Origin: Pegea sp. RAD2-039
Taxonomy: Eukaryota; Chordata; Thaliacea; Salpida; Salpidae
Direction: 5' to 3'
Assembly (NCBI GenBank): GCA_034620365.1
Contig: JAQGEQ010000080.1
Span: forward strand, 186,001-250,000
DNA: 64,000 nt
Positions 42,394 through 54,872 of the stretch are shown here, piece after piece; position 1 is the first letter of the stretch; the number at the start of each line of letters is the position of its first letter. Under the pieces are notes generated by a model. That model worked only from the letters and a program-made list of their open reading frames with translations, was not told the DNA's origin and ran no database searches. The translations under genes and the position numbers were made by a program.

Positions 42394-43518
42394 ATGGTTC
42401 GACAAATACCAACTCCAACAGGCAATTATTTTGTTGGTTTTACTGATATAATCAACAAATATGGAAAAGATCGTTTGTTTGTGAGATTATATTATCCAAC
42501 TGAAGAAAAATATAATAAAAATGGAAATCTATTCACTCATTGGTCAGAAGATTATGAATACATCAAAGGATTAGCTAGTTTTTTTGGACTCCCAAAATTA
42601 TCCTGTATAGTCAACTGGTTTACATCAGATCTTTACTTACCAGCAAGTAGAGATGTCCCATTAATTAAAGCATCTGAGAGTTTACCTGTCACTGTTTTTT
42701 CTCATGGTTTAGGTGGAAACCGATTTATTTATAGCTCAGCTTGTGTTGAGCTTGCTTCACATGGTTTAATTGTAGCAGCTGTTGAACATTCTGATTTATC
42801 AGCTTCAGCAACTTATTATTTAGATTCTAATCATCAAAAAACTTGGATAGAGTTTCAAAAGAATGTTGGAAAGCTTCCAAATCAATTTGAAATTCGAAAT
42901 AAACAAGTCAAGCACCGTGCTAAGGAATGTAGTGATGCTTTAACCTATTTACAAATGATTAATGATGGTACAACTGATGCTGTTCAATCAGGTATTTGTT
43001 TGGATGATTGGAAAGAGAGATTGGATGTTAATAGATGTGCAATAATTGGACATTCTTTTGGTGGAGGTACTGCTATTGCAACATTAGCTGAAGATGAACG
43101 ATTTAAAGTTGCTGTTGGTTTAGATGTATGGACTTATCCTTTACATAAAGAGATTTATTCTCAATTAGAACGTAAAAGTCCGGTTTTGTTTATTAATTCC
43201 GAAGCATTTCATTGGCCTGAAAATATTTCTAATATTCTTAAAATTCAAATGCTTGATGATGAGCGAGAGATGGTTACAGTAAAAGGAACTATCCACCAGT
43301 CTCAAAGTGATGCTTCATTTTTGGTTCAGAGTAATGTTTTATCAAAACTCTTTAAACTGAATGGTGAAATGAGTGCTGAAGAAGCGTGTCGAACCAATAA
43401 TCTTCTTTTGATGTCATATCTTTCAAGGCATTTGAGATTCCCTTTCTCTAAAGATTTTAAACAAGTTTTAAATGATACTAAGTCAGTTTTTAAAGGTACA
43501 AATGTCAATATGGAATAA
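42394..43518 (+). CDS. PAF acetylhydrolase (PAFAH2/PLA2G7 family), single exon
   Basis: A single open frame of 374 residues, close to the length of the intracellular type II enzyme (392). An alpha/beta-hydrolase of the group VII phospholipase A2 family: it cleaves short or oxidised sn-2 acyl chains from PAF and oxidised phospholipids. Visible motifs are the oxyanion region FSHGLGGNRFIYS, nucleophile GHSFGGGTA (Ser221), VGLDVW (Asp244) and TIHQSQSD (His301). The 23-residue Ser-Asp and 57-residue Asp-His spacings match the human plasma enzyme (273, 296, 351). No signal peptide is present (MVRQIPTPTG), so it is likely intracellular, closer to PAFAH2. It is intronless in the coding part while most genes here are split. 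An acceptor-like TTTATTTAG lies nine bases before the ATG. Confidence 0.95.
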   Translation: MVRQIPTPTGNYFVGFTDIINKYGKDRLFVRLYYPTEEKYNKNGNLFTHWSEDYEYIKGLASFFGLPKLSCIVNWFTSDLYLPASRDVPLIKASESLPVTVFSHGLGGNRFIYSSACVELASHGLIVAAVEHSDLSASATYYLDSNHQKTWIEFQKNVGKLPNQFEIRNKQVKHRAKECSDALTYLQMINDGTTDAVQSGICLDDWKERLDVNRCAIIGHSFGGGTAIATLAEDERFKVAVGLDVWTYPLHKEIYSQLERKSPVLFINSEAFHWPENISNILKIQMLDDEREMVTVKGTIHQSQSDASFLVQSNVLSKLFKLNGEMSAEEACRTNNLLLMSYLSRHLRFPFSKDFKQVLNDTKSVFKGTNVNME

Positions 43519-44034
43519 CCTTTAAAATTCATCAATTTCTGTGAGATTTCGAAATATGTTGTGTATTAAATAACTTCAAAATAATTATATATTTGGTTTG
43601 CGTTTACTCATGGTCTGTTTAATTTTCTTTTAATTGTTTTTATTTCATTAACTTTACTTTATAATACTTCTTTAAATGTAAGCAATTTATGTTACTGTTT
43701 TATTTACTTTTTAATAACTTTTAATAACTTTTAATAACTTTTAATAAAATTACTAATTTCATTTTTGTTTTTTATTCGTTTATAGTTGGTTCAACAAATT
43801 TAAAAAGATGTTTAAATGAACTAAAACTAATAAAACTTTAACTTGAAAGAATTGATTTTATCAATGGATAGGTCATGAGATAAAAAAACTTTTTATTTAT
43901 TCTATTTCAAACAAATATTTTTCCGGAAATGATGTCAACAACTTGATCTTTATTTGATGATTTCACTTTTTAAATTAAAAATTAATTTCTAGATTTGAAC
44001 TTTTAATTCTAACTTTTGAAGTTGTAAAAAATCT
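43519..44034. other. 3' flank of PAF acetylhydrolase gene
   Basis: AT-rich; contains a small tandem repeat (43709-43747) listed separately. No gene. Confidence 0.5.
43709..43747 (+). repeat. 10-bp tandem repeat (TTTTAATAAC)n
   Basis: Nearly four copies of TTTTAATAAC in a row in the 3' flank of the PAF acetylhydrolase gene; the final copy runs into AATAAAAT, a possible poly(A) signal. Confidence 0.8.
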
Positions 44035-44640
44035 TTGAATTCGATTAATATTTTAAAACGAATTATTGTGGCTCAGCCCTACAAGTTGTTGACATAAACT
44101 CTGACGCACCGTAATTAAAATAAAACGTTTTGCGGTTTAACATTAAACTTGATATATGACGGAGACAACAAAAATAAAACGTGATGAGTTTACTTTGGTT
44201 AGCCTTCGACAAAGTCCATATTAGCTGACAACACAGAGCTCTACAGATGTTAGTCTTGGATCCGATATATAGCTTTTGATTGTCCCACACTCTGGAGGTG
44301 AACCTTACAGACTTGCCAACTTCTACTGATCATGCTATTTTTGAGCCTGTCTCTAAAATCCCAGTCCCAATCAACATCGTTGGTTGTGAAGTTGAAGCTG
44401 TAGACAACTTTGAAGACTGTGGGCATTAACATCCTGAACTTTTGTCTTTTTTAAGTGATTTTCATTCTAAAGTTCATGAAAATGAATCTATGGTAATAGT
44501 GAATAAATGGTCCGCATCTGTAGGTCTTGCTGAATGTAAAACGGCAAAAGGCTCTTTTCTTCGCCTTCAGACATGATGAAATGAAAAGACCACAGATTTG
44601 AATGAAGGTAAATTCCTTCAGTAATTCATTCATAATTTTG
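44035..44640 (-). mobile_element. Remnant of LINE reverse transcriptase C-terminal region
   Basis: Minus-strand conceptual translation in changing frames gives the end of an RTE/Jockey-like non-LTR reverse transcriptase: VRFTSRVWDNQKLYI, then KTNICRALC (compare K..IYRACVLSTLLYG in live elements), then SKLITFYFCCLRHI (compare LN.FH.R.LRRIL). Several frameshifts and stops show it is dead. It abuts the 3' tail of the CR1/L2-like element at 44640, which therefore inserted beside or into it. Confidence 0.6.
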
Positions 44641-45335
44641 TTATTTATTTATTTCAGTAAATGCAAAGGAGGGTGCCTGAAGAGAGCACTTCCCGCCAAC
44701 ACACTTTCTCACAAATAGTATCTATTAAGTTAGAAATATAGAAAGCAAAAGATGTAATACATGGCATTTCAGTGGTCCTTAAAGCATATAACAGTAAAAG
44801 ATTTCATAGAATGTTAATAATCCAAAAAATCACAGTCTAGAAATTACAGTGATGGCAATATTATAACGGTTCAACTTCTGCTTGAACAACACGAATGATT
44901 CTGACATGCCAATGTCTGATGGCAGCTGGTTCTAATTACTAAATCTGCGGCATGAGAAGTAATTTTCTCTGATTAATGCACCAGGTGATATGGGCTTATT
45001 AAGATGTAATGTGTGTCGTCTGAGTTGATATAATTCGAGGAAAGGACTAATAGAAAAGAAATCTTCAAACTGAAGGTCAACTAAATTTTTGATAATTTAA
45101 AAAAATAAGATTTAAGTCGTATTTAATTCGTCGAATTTCCAAAGTATCTAAATTGAAGAAGCTGAGACGATGTTTATAACTATCTTATTTAATATTAAGT
45201 TTCCTGCATATCAATCACGTAAATGTGGCCTAAACAGACTCGATTTTTTAATATCACTAACTTGATATGGCATTCATGCAGTGACATTGTATTGCAAGAA
45301 TTATGCACTGAATTATAAAATAATTATTTTTTTAA
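44640..45335 (-). mobile_element. 5'-truncated CR1/L2-like LINE, ORF2 end and 3' tail
   Basis: Read on the minus strand it begins inside ORF2 and contains YQLRRHTLHLNKPISPGAL, then NQLPSDIGMSESFVLFKQKL, the usual C-terminal end of this type of LINE. It finishes with the conserved stem-loop (GGGAAGTGC...GCACCCTCC) and an (AAATAAAT)n tail. Segments match the plus-strand copy at 57540-57900, for example DTLEIR(R/Q)(I/V)KYDL. One in-frame stop lies before NQLPSD. Confidence 0.8.
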
Positions 45336-46313
45336 AAGTTATCTTGATGTCTTAGTTAAAACTTTAAAGGTTGAAATATCATCTAGGTTAATGCTCAAAT
45401 GAATCAGAAAAACTTTGAAGTACATTATGATATTTAAAAAAATATTTTTTACAAAATTAAATGAGACTTTTATGAAAGTACATCAAGTTAGTTTAAAATA
45501 TAATGCTAAAACCTGAATTATGCATAGTAAACTTTAAACTAGTTGTCTTGCCTACAAACTTTAAAAATTCTTTTGAATTTGGTTTTCTCAAGAATGTTCA
45601 ATTGTTTATTATTTTTTAGCATTTGTTAGAAAATAGTTTGGTTTTGTTGAACTTTATCATTTTTATAGTAGATTATCCTTAAATACAGAGTATAATAGCA
45701 TTTTTCGTAAAGATATTTGCAAAATAACTTAAGAGTTTCTAATCTATTAGAATGTAATTCCAAAAAAAGTGTAAACTTATTAGGATTTAGAACTTTTTTC
45801 AATAATTTTTATTAATTTATGAACTACTATTATATAGAGCCATTTTAGACAGCCAAGTTTTGAGCATTTAGTTTATTTTTGTTTTCGGTACCAGCTTTAT
45901 TAAAAAAACAAGAAGTTATATATAAGTGTAAAAAGTTATTATTTTTATTTTTCGAAAGCCTACAATTTTTTTATTAATAAAAGCAAATTTAGATTTTTCT
46001 TATATATTGTAGTTTAAATCGATATAAAATTTTTCACATTTCAAATTTTTCTTTGTTTTTTAAATATTTAAATTTATCCTAAAGCTTTATAAATAAGATA
46101 TAGAAAAATTAAATAAAAAATTATCAATTTAAATAAATCTTTTGTGTTTTCATTTGTTAAAATAAATTCAAATAATAGTATTCAAATTTTTACTTATTTA
46201 TCTTTTATCATTACTTAGAAAATAATTTAGATAATAATAATTGATAAAATAATTATTCGATTTATTTATTGATTTAAAATATTTCTAAATTTTATATTTT
46301 AGATTCTATAAAA
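45336..46313. other. Intergenic upstream of TMEM127
   Basis: AT-rich, no feature recognised apart from a splice-acceptor-like TTTTATATTTTAG ending 11 bases before the TMEM127 ATG. Confidence 0.5.
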
Positions 46314-47686
46314 ATGTTTGGTTTTCCAAGAAGACAACCAAGAAGAAATAATAATGATAATGAACCAAGAATAAGAAAATTTCGTGAAAAACACATTGTT
46401 TCAGCATTATTAGGAGCAGCAACTATTTCTATTTTATGTTGTAGCTTAGCTGAACCAGTGTGGTTTCAATTACATAGTGAATTTTGTTGTTATAATTATA
46501 TTGGAATTGCTCCATTTATGCATTCTAGGCCTTATGGTCCTTATTTACCTGAACCTGACGGTAGCAATTGTAAACCTACTGAATCTAAAGGTAAGTTAAA
46601 AATTTAGATTTTTTGAAAGAATTTTATTTTTTTTATAACTTTTTTTTTATTTGATTTTATAGAAAAGTTATATAGTTCTTGTATAAATGAAAAGGCTATT
46701 ATGACTATTCAAGTTTTATCTTCTGTTATTCTTCTCACAATCTTTACAAGCCTTTTCGCTTTTTCTCTTGATGTAATTGCACCCAAAAAATATCCATTTT
46801 GGAAAGTTGTTAAAAGATATTCATTTGGTTATATTCTTACTGGTAAGCACAATTTTTTCAATTTCCTGTTTTATATAATTCAGTCTTGTCTCAACTTAAA
46901 ATTAATCTTTATTTTTCAATTAGTTATCTCTTATGCATATGTTAGATATGTATTAAAATTTTATAAAATAATTCTTTATCCACTAAAGTTAGATATTAAT
47001 TAACAATTTTATTTTTAGAGGTTAATAAACAAATAACTTTTGGTAAAGATTTTATAATTATTCTTTATTTAAGTTTTAATTTAACTAGTTTTATAACATT
47101 TAATGTTGACTTTAAATTTATTTTATTTTATGTTTTGATCTCTAGTATATATTATCTAACCCATATATTTGGTATTTTTAAACATTATTTAATATTATAA
47201 TAGTATTAAATATTTATTATTAACCTATTAGTTGGTATGTATTAATGTTTTGTATAAATGGTTTCATAAAATGTTAAATAATGATTTATCAATTTAATGC
47301 TTTTATAAAGTTTTTAAGATGAACAAGTAAATTATATTTCAAAATTAACTTTTATTTTTTTAATTCCATTTTTTTCAGTGATTTTTTCTGCTACATCATT
47401 AGGATTTGCGTATTGGGCCTCAGAAGAAATCTACAATCACATGTTTAGTATTGTTGCTCACCATAACTATAGAGTAAACTTAAAAGTCAATTTTGGAATG
47501 GGGGTTTATCTAACAGCAGCAGCAGGATGCTTATCTGTACTTGCAGTTGCATCTAATTTAATGAGACAATATCCAACTGCATGGGAAGAACAAGCTGAAG
47601 AACTAGCATTGATTAGTGATGATGAAAATGATGATATGATTGCAGATATTGATAGTTCTGTTGTACCACCGGCATATTCTCCTTAA
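46314..47686 (+). CDS. tmem127: TMEM127 homolog
   Basis: Exons 46314-46590, 46663-46842 and 47379-47686 (both introns phase 1) encode 254 residues; human TMEM127 has 238. Diagnostic matches are CSLAEPVWFQLH near the first membrane segment, FSLDVIAPKKYPFWKVVKRY, SLGFAYWASE, ASNLMRQYPT followed by an acidic E-rich stretch, and the C-terminus VPPAYSP (human PPPAYTP). Four membrane segments are visible at roughly 29-48, 103-123, 153-170 and 190-212. TMEM127 sits in endosomal and lysosomal membranes, restrains mTOR signalling and promotes turnover of membrane cargo such as RET; the C-terminal PPAY is a WW-domain ligand for NEDD4-type ligases. The N-terminal 28 residues are Arg/Asn-rich and not conserved. 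Confidence 0.95.
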
Positions 47687-50398
47687 ATTTTATGTAAGTT
47701 TTTCCATATCTTATCAACTATTTATATTTTTATTTACCTAATGGTTTTATTTTATTACTCTTTGATTGTAAGTAAGATTCTGGTTTAGACTGAATGAAAA
47801 GTATCCCTTTGAAATATGATTTAGGACAAATATGTAAAAATAACTTTGTTATATTGTGGTGTATTATTTCAAGTAGTTTATAGTGACAATTGTTTGAACC
47901 TAATAATGTTTAAGTAAGTTTTTTAAGATTGTTTTTGTACTCTACATAAATATGATAATTCTTTAGAGACTGTGTTTGCTTTTACCTCTATTAAAATCTA
48001 TTGAAATATGGTTTAAGTAATTAGTTTTGATAACTAATGTGAGTTTTTTAGCTTGTACTAATGATGAGTTTTGACTAATTTTATTGACTAATTTTTTTTA
48101 AAATTGGTTTTATTGATTTTGTTAGATATTTTTATGATTTAAATTGTGAAGTTTTTTTGAGTGTTTCAATGATTTAACATGCTGTCATTAGATTTAAATA
48201 ACTTTTGAATATCAAGCTAAAAACTGAAGATTAATCAATAGATTTTTCTAACAAGTATTTTGAACCAAATCGATTTATTAAAACAACAGCAGGAAACTTG
48301 AATTAATCTCTTTTTGATAATTTGGGAAAAGTCGAATTAAAACGGGACATTATTATCATCTATCTCCAAAGTGTAGTGGTCACGTCCGCTTGACACTTTA
48401 AAGTCCCTGGTAGGTCCATAAAAAACCCGGGTAGAAGGGCCTTGTGAATAACAACACTTCTAGGAGATGCAAAACTCAAAATTTGTAGCCGATGTTTAAT
48501 CTTCCAGCAGTTCGTACTCAGTGTCGTTCCTGCGATACTAGCCGGGAGCATCAGCCCTTCTGTCCTGCTATATGTCCTTGTGGACGTCAAAAGTGGAATC
48601 CTGCTGCATGGGCAACAACAGAATTTCCATAATTTCTGTCCTGGCTTACATTCGTTCTTGACAGGCCATACTACAACTACAATTATATTTTTTTCTGATG
48701 TGTGTCTCTCTCAAATCTTTCTATTTAAGAATCTTTTTGTGGATGTTTTTTTCATTTTGGTTTTTGGAATACTTATTTTTATATATTTTAATTGATTCTT
48801 ATTTAAACTTGCAGATCAAGCTTTTTTATTTTGATTTTAGATTATTGTACAACTGTCACCTATATAGACGTCATCAATGCCACAGCTCTTGTACAGATGA
48901 CATCATCACTTTGTTTTATCTAATTGCAAATCGATTGTTTTCGAATTTTATCTTTATTGGTTTTAAATTTCTATTTTTGTATCAAAATTAAATTTTTGTA
49001 AAGATTTGAAAACCAACTATTTTACTAATCAAATACACTTTATTTACAAAGAAATATTTTTTCTATTTATTTCAATTACTGCATAAGCTTCAATATGAAA
49101 GTTTGTTTTGTCAGAATAATAGTAATTTAAATTTGTGAAATGGAAACCCTGCTTAAATCCAATAAAACAAGAATTAGTTGAAAAAAATATTTATCAGTTG
49201 TGTATAGCACTTTGATCTGTAAACATTCCTTAACAAACAAAACCAATCAAAATATTTCTTCTAGACGAGCCTTCCGTTGGTGATAAGGGTGCTTAAGATA
49301 CACAGAACTACTTATAGCAGAACACTTGATATTTTTGAACAACGAAAAGCAGAATTTATTGTTTGTTATTTTACTAATTGAAATTTTTATATTATCCAAA
49401 TATTCTGGTTAAAATTTAATAAGATTAATGCTAAATACCGAAATTGACATTTGATTAAAAATAACTTTAAGTACTAAAGAATTATGAGAGTTTATATAAT
49501 CTTATTTTACTGCTTAGATTTTAGTTAAATTAAATATTATGATCGAATGTTTAAAAAAATATCTAGTTTTGTTTCGACGTAAACTTTAAACAGTGTAAAT
49601 ACAAAACCATTTATTGTGCTTTCAAACATTTCTTATTCAATATTGAAGTTAATACAAAAGAATAATATATGCTTCGTTTGCAATAAATGTGTAAGTACAG
49701 CTAAAACATATTTATATAACTTAAACATTTGAATAAATTCCATATTTGATTTAAACATATAAAGACTCAGTAACAAACAAGATTTTATATTCAAAATTTC
49801 AACAAAACAATATTACAATTCTAACAATTGTTACGAATAACTTAAAATGAAATATATATTTTGATTATTTCTACAGCACAGTAAAAATGACAATTCAGTA
49901 AATATTTACAAACTACTTTCCCAGTTTCTATTTATAAAGATTTTCTGAGTGGCTTTTATGAGCACTTTTAAAAGATAGAACTTGAAAATATAAGTCCATT
50001 AAGAGTTATTCACATGTGCTTAATGAGGCTCTATTATTTACAGCGCCTAAGGTTTAACTAATAACTAAATTTGGAATTTAGTATTTCAATTAAATAAAAC
50101 AAATTTAATTGACAGCTAAAATATTAAGACAACAAAGGCAGGTAAAAGTAACAGGTAAGATCTACTAAAATAAGTAACAGTAACGTTTATGTAAGTGTTT
50201 CATGCTAACACTGTCAGGTATTGATTAAATTTCATCACAAAATCGATAATAAAAAATCTTCAATCTTAAGAAATTTTTAAAGAAATAAAAGTTTGTATAA
50301 TTAACTACAGTGTATACAAGAATTAGGAAATATACAAAAATGAATTAATGAATTACTAAAAGCTACAATTTGTACATGATTTAAATTTCTGTTTATAT
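47687..50398. other. Intergenic between TMEM127 and CFAP97-domain gene
   Basis: Mostly AT-rich. The exception is a GC-richer block at 48355-48600, listed separately. No gene supported. Confidence 0.5.
48355..48600. mobile_element. GC-richer repeat-like fragment, possibly LTR-retrotransposon fossil
   Basis: Base composition differs sharply from the surrounding AT-rich DNA. Minus-strand translation contains short stretches that recall the end of a Ty3-type polyprotein, but no long frame is intact. It looks old and broken. Family assignment is weak. Confidence 0.25.
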
Positions 50399-52433
50399 TT
50401 AGACATTGTCATTTTCTTTATCCTCAACTTTACTTTCAATGCTTTCTTCTATATCCTTCTTCTCTTTTATCTGATCTTCATCACTCACACTGTTTTCACG
50501 TGATCTGTTAGCTAATGAGCTTACACGAGGTGTGTCCTCTTCATCCGATGATGAAGTAGAAGATCTTTGATCTCTTGAAAGAGGAGTTTCAGATTTTGTT
50601 ATGCTCCTGTTAGTGTCAGATTGTTGTCCGCTCTTCATCTTTTTCTTTCTCTAAGTTATAAGATTATTATCTTTCTATAATTGTTCTTTATAGTTTTAAA
50701 TTTAAATAATGAAAATATTTTATCGATTTTTGTTCAAAGTTTAAAACACAATTGTTTTTGTTCATTAAAAATAAAGAAGATGTCTTGTCATTAACTACAA
50801 GTAATGAAATGTAAATTACTTGTTTTTCAACTTTCTTCCACCAGTTCTTCGGATACCTTGCAATATTATCCATCAGTTCTTCTTGCTTTCTCCATTCTCT
50901 TTCAAGTCTGATATGACTGTACTCTGGCTCTTTAACAGTGATTCTACTCAAGATTTGTTGATTCTCTCGAGTTACTCGAAGCAATTCGCGTTGACGTTTC
51001 TCGTAATTCAAACTGGAATTTGAAGATCGAATCATCAAAATTTAAAAGTAAATAAATAAAACAGATCTCTGAAATTGCTCTCAAAACTTTAAATTAAATT
51101 AATTTAAAATTGAATCTAAATAAGCAAACATCTAATTTAGTTCTAATTTAGTTCTAATCTTTTTTTAAAGGAACTTTTAAATTGAATTTCACAAATAAAC
51201 TTGAAATAAGGATTGTATCTTTGTAGTGAAAACCAAAAAATAAATAAATAATATTTTAAAACTCAGAATTGAATTTTTATTTCATTTAGTTAAAACTTAT
51301 TTTCAAATAACTTCAACTTAATGTTCAAATAGTTTTAAGATTTTAAGTTTTTAGTTTGATAATGTTTGATCTGTTATTTCAAAACCATTTACAACAAATA
51401 TAAAATTACAAATAAATAAACATAATTTAAAAACTATATCTTTTACTTTTTACCTTTTATATTTGTAGTAATTTCTATTATCCACTCGACCTTTAGTTCT
51501 AATAATTTGACTCATTTTTTCAAGTAGTAGCCGGTTGTCTCTCTCTATTGTACTCATTCGCTCTTCTTCTAACTGGAGTTTCTTCAGTTTAAGATGCATA
51601 TGAATATAAGTTTGTGGAGGTTTTGTATCAACCATTGGTTTGGCTGATTTCACCTAAGAAAAAACCAAATATATATTATTTAAATTGTCACTGGAAACGG
51701 TAATTTTAAATTTAATTTTTTTCTATTGATAAACCTTCTATAATAATTGATTTTAATTAATTTAAAAATCAAATTAAAAACAACTTTTCCGCTTTGATAG
51801 ATAAATTGATAGCTCTTAAATGTTTTTAACACGAAATTTATTGAAAGCTAACAAAATAATGGTCACCAAACAAACAATTGTCTTATAAATGTGTTTACAT
51901 TTCGGTTTTTCGCAAATTCAACATTTGAAATGTAATTAAAACTCTAACTTGAGCTACTTATAACAAGTGCCATAAAATTCTATTTTAATTTAAATAGCAT
52001 AATTAAAATTGAAATTCATAGATTTTAAACAATTTTTTTTAAATAAATTTGTTTTTTACATTTAAGTAAAATTGAAGAGATGAAAATAAATCAAATTATT
52101 TTATAAGATTTATTAAATCGACAAAGAGAATGTTATTTATTTATTTATGTGTTTTTTCCACAGTAAAAAAACCGTTTCTTAAAAATATATTCGTTAACAT
52201 TTAACATAAAAGAAAATATTTTCAACAAAGTTTGTTTAGTAGCTATTGTGCTCCAAAAATGTAATTTTATAAAAAGCTTTTAGGTTTGTTTCCACAGAAA
52301 CAGCTTTAGGATCAATATCATGAAATATTTAATTACTTACTCTTGATCTGTGTACATCATAGTAGGTGTTGTCCCAACGTTTTTGTAGCAGTTTGTTGTG
52401 ACTTGGAAGAATTGGTTGATAAGAACGATGCAT
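50399..52433 (-). CDS. CFAP97-domain protein (CFAP97D1/hemingway-like)
   Basis: Exons 52341-52433, 51454-51653, 50820-51012 and 50399-50650 encode 245 residues; introns are 687, 441 and 169 bp. The N-terminal 160 residues are the CFAP97/KIAA1430 domain: LLQKRWDNTYYDVHRSRVK, AKPMVDTKPPQTYIH, LKLKKLQLEEERMSTIERDN, RLLLEKMSQI, GRVDNRN, SLNYEKRQRELLRVTRENQQ and a final Y..NIARYPKNWW. The family functions in cilia and sperm flagella (axoneme assembly or maintenance). The C-terminal 80 residues are disordered, Ser/Glu/Asp-rich (SSTSSSDEEDTPR, VEDKENDNV). The presence of this gene implies a ciliated or flagellated stage. Confidence 0.88.
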
Positions 52434-54469
52434 CTTAAAAAGTCTTAGCTCACAAAAGTTTTTATTTATTTACAAATTAAGTTTTAAATCGTAGAAGTTT
52501 TGTTCAGATTTCACAATCTTAAAATTATTCAATTATCATTCAAAAATTCTTGAGTTCATAACTTAAATCATTTATCAAACAATAAACAAAAAGCTGCTAG
52601 CTAACTTCTTGAGCTTCTACCTTATTTTATGTTAAATCTAAAAGTCAAACTTAAGCCGTAATGGCTTACTACTGAACAATAAATCGGTTGTTATGTCAAC
52701 AGGCATTTGTCTAAAGACTCATCATCGCCACTTAGCGGTTTAAAATGATTCAAATCTTTGTACCGTCGAAAACACAAAAGAAAAGTAATTATAGTAAGAC
52801 TGAAAATTTACCCCAAAAATTATTTTTATTTAAAATATTTTTATAACTTATTTTATTGGTTATAAAAATAATATTTAAAAAAGAATTGTTTGACTTTATA
52901 TCATAGCTTTTTTTTTGGTAAATGTTTCTTTTAATATGACAAAACCTTAATATTTAAATCAAATAATTGCTATAATAAAGACTATAATAAAGAAAAGTTT
53001 GAAGTTTTATTATTTCTAATTACAAAGCTAAATTCTGCACAAATTTAAGAAATGTTTGACTTGAGTCACAAACTAAAAAGAGCTTCTTACTGCTTTTAAA
53101 CCTTTATAAACTGTTTAAGGCGTTTAAGACACATTTACTACTGTAAATGTAATTTAAGGTTTACTTAGAGAGGCATTTGTGAAGTCTTAACTTAAAAACA
53201 TGAAAAGACAACTAAACGTCAATGATAAAAAGTTATCTTGAGTACAGTGCCTGGCTGTGAAAGTTCACAGTGACAAAAGAAGTTTTGATATTTTGTATAA
53301 AAAATATCATATTAAAAATCATCCAAAAAATATATCGCTAAAAAAGATCTATTAGTATCTTATGGTCCTCTCACATCTTTGTGTAAAAAACTGTCGCTGA
53401 GAAAAAATCATCATTCAAGTTGTGTTTTACTCCAAGATTGATTCTAAGCTTAGAAACTTATCTAAAAGATTTAAGTAACTGAAAGAGATGTAAACTTAAA
53501 TCTCAAAAGCTTTCATTCGCTGACCAAAAATGTCTTGGAGTTATAAACTAAGCAGATCAATCAAGTTTTCTTTGAAGATCAACTTATCTTCTACAGATTC
53601 CTTTTGAAACTTCTAAGACTTCCGCAAGAAACTTGAAATTTCAACAAATGTATCTTCAACATCTTTAAATCCAGAAGCTTCAATATAAAGCAAAATCTTC
53701 TAAAATTAATAGAAGAGGAAGCACCTCCGACGAACGACGACGTCAAGGCTTCAAAAATTTTAGAAAACAAAGAAGCAAGAAATCCGTGAAATCCATGAAA
53801 ATGATTGAATTTAATAACTAGTTCGCTAAGCTCTTTTTCGTCAACCCTTCTCTTGGGTCGCTACCTGTTTCATATTTGTAGTTTCTGTTACCCCATCTGT
53901 TTCATACAATCTGTAAATGAATTATTGTGACATCAGATCTGTGAAGAGCTCTGAGTTCCATCACCCTGTCTTCAATCAAGTCTGAAAAGTAATTCTAACT
54001 ACGTCTTTGCTATCTGATTTTGAGTATGTCTCTTTGTTATCACTAGGAACAAATTGACATCAGATAAGGAAGTGCTTACACTTTAAAAATTCTACATCAA
54101 TTTGAATTTTTCTTTTTTTCAAAAGTAGTTTTTGTATATTGACTTTTTACAATGTAAAAATTAAACGTAAAATCAGATTCTGTTTTGTTTATATCCCTTC
54201 TGTAATGTCTTACTGTAATTCAAAACATTCTGCTATCCACAAAGTTATTATTAGGACTACTGATTATATGCTAGTGATATTATGTTTTAGATATTGAAAT
54301 AGATTGGATTATTCTTTTATTTTAAATGGTTCAGCTCATGACACCAACTATCTCAATTGTTCACTAAAAGGTCATATTTGGATTATTAAATAGATCTGTA
54401 GAAGTAGACTGAAGAAGTTATGCTCAGTAAATCCTTCCTTCTGTGACCAATATAAATATACCATTAAAT
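52434..54469. other. Intergenic, no supported gene
   Basis: Upstream of the CFAP97-domain gene. From about 53400 base composition becomes less AT-rich, and a short plus-strand open stretch near 53700-53790 (LIEEEAPPTNDDVKASKILE) may be a relic of a repeat ORF. Nothing can be assigned. Confidence 0.4.
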
Positions 54470-54860
54470 GTAAAATGCGACGAATATAATTAAGTATGAT
54501 AGCCTTCCACGAACTCCAAGTTTGAAGTACAAAAGCGTACTGTAAACAAAGGCTCGATAGATGGCAACCTATACTTCTTTTATACTTCAGCTTAAATCGT
54601 CTGCCAATGCTTTCAATGAAAATGTATTCTTAGCTTTTAGCAAGCCACTTTTGAAGTGACCCAATTCCTTTAACTAGAAGTAAGCGAGAGATTCTCAGAT
54701 TCTATATACGGATCAATTGGCTCTGATCAATTAAGCATAAAGCTCCTACAGATAATGACAAACACAATTTCAATCAAAACTGCTCTCAAAGCCTTGATTT
54801 TGTGGACGTTAAAAAGGTATCTATGACAAAACTTGAAGGAAAACCTCAGATCATCAAAAG
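54470..54860 (-). mobile_element. Remnant of LINE reverse transcriptase, second copy
   Basis: Minus-strand translation across frames gives LAKAKNTFSLKALADD and YRAFVYSTLLYF, the latter matching the conserved YRACVLSTLLYG block that also appears, more decayed, at 44.2 kb. Stops and frame changes throughout. Boundaries are approximate. Confidence 0.45.
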
Positions 54861-54872
54861 TTGTTGAAAGTT

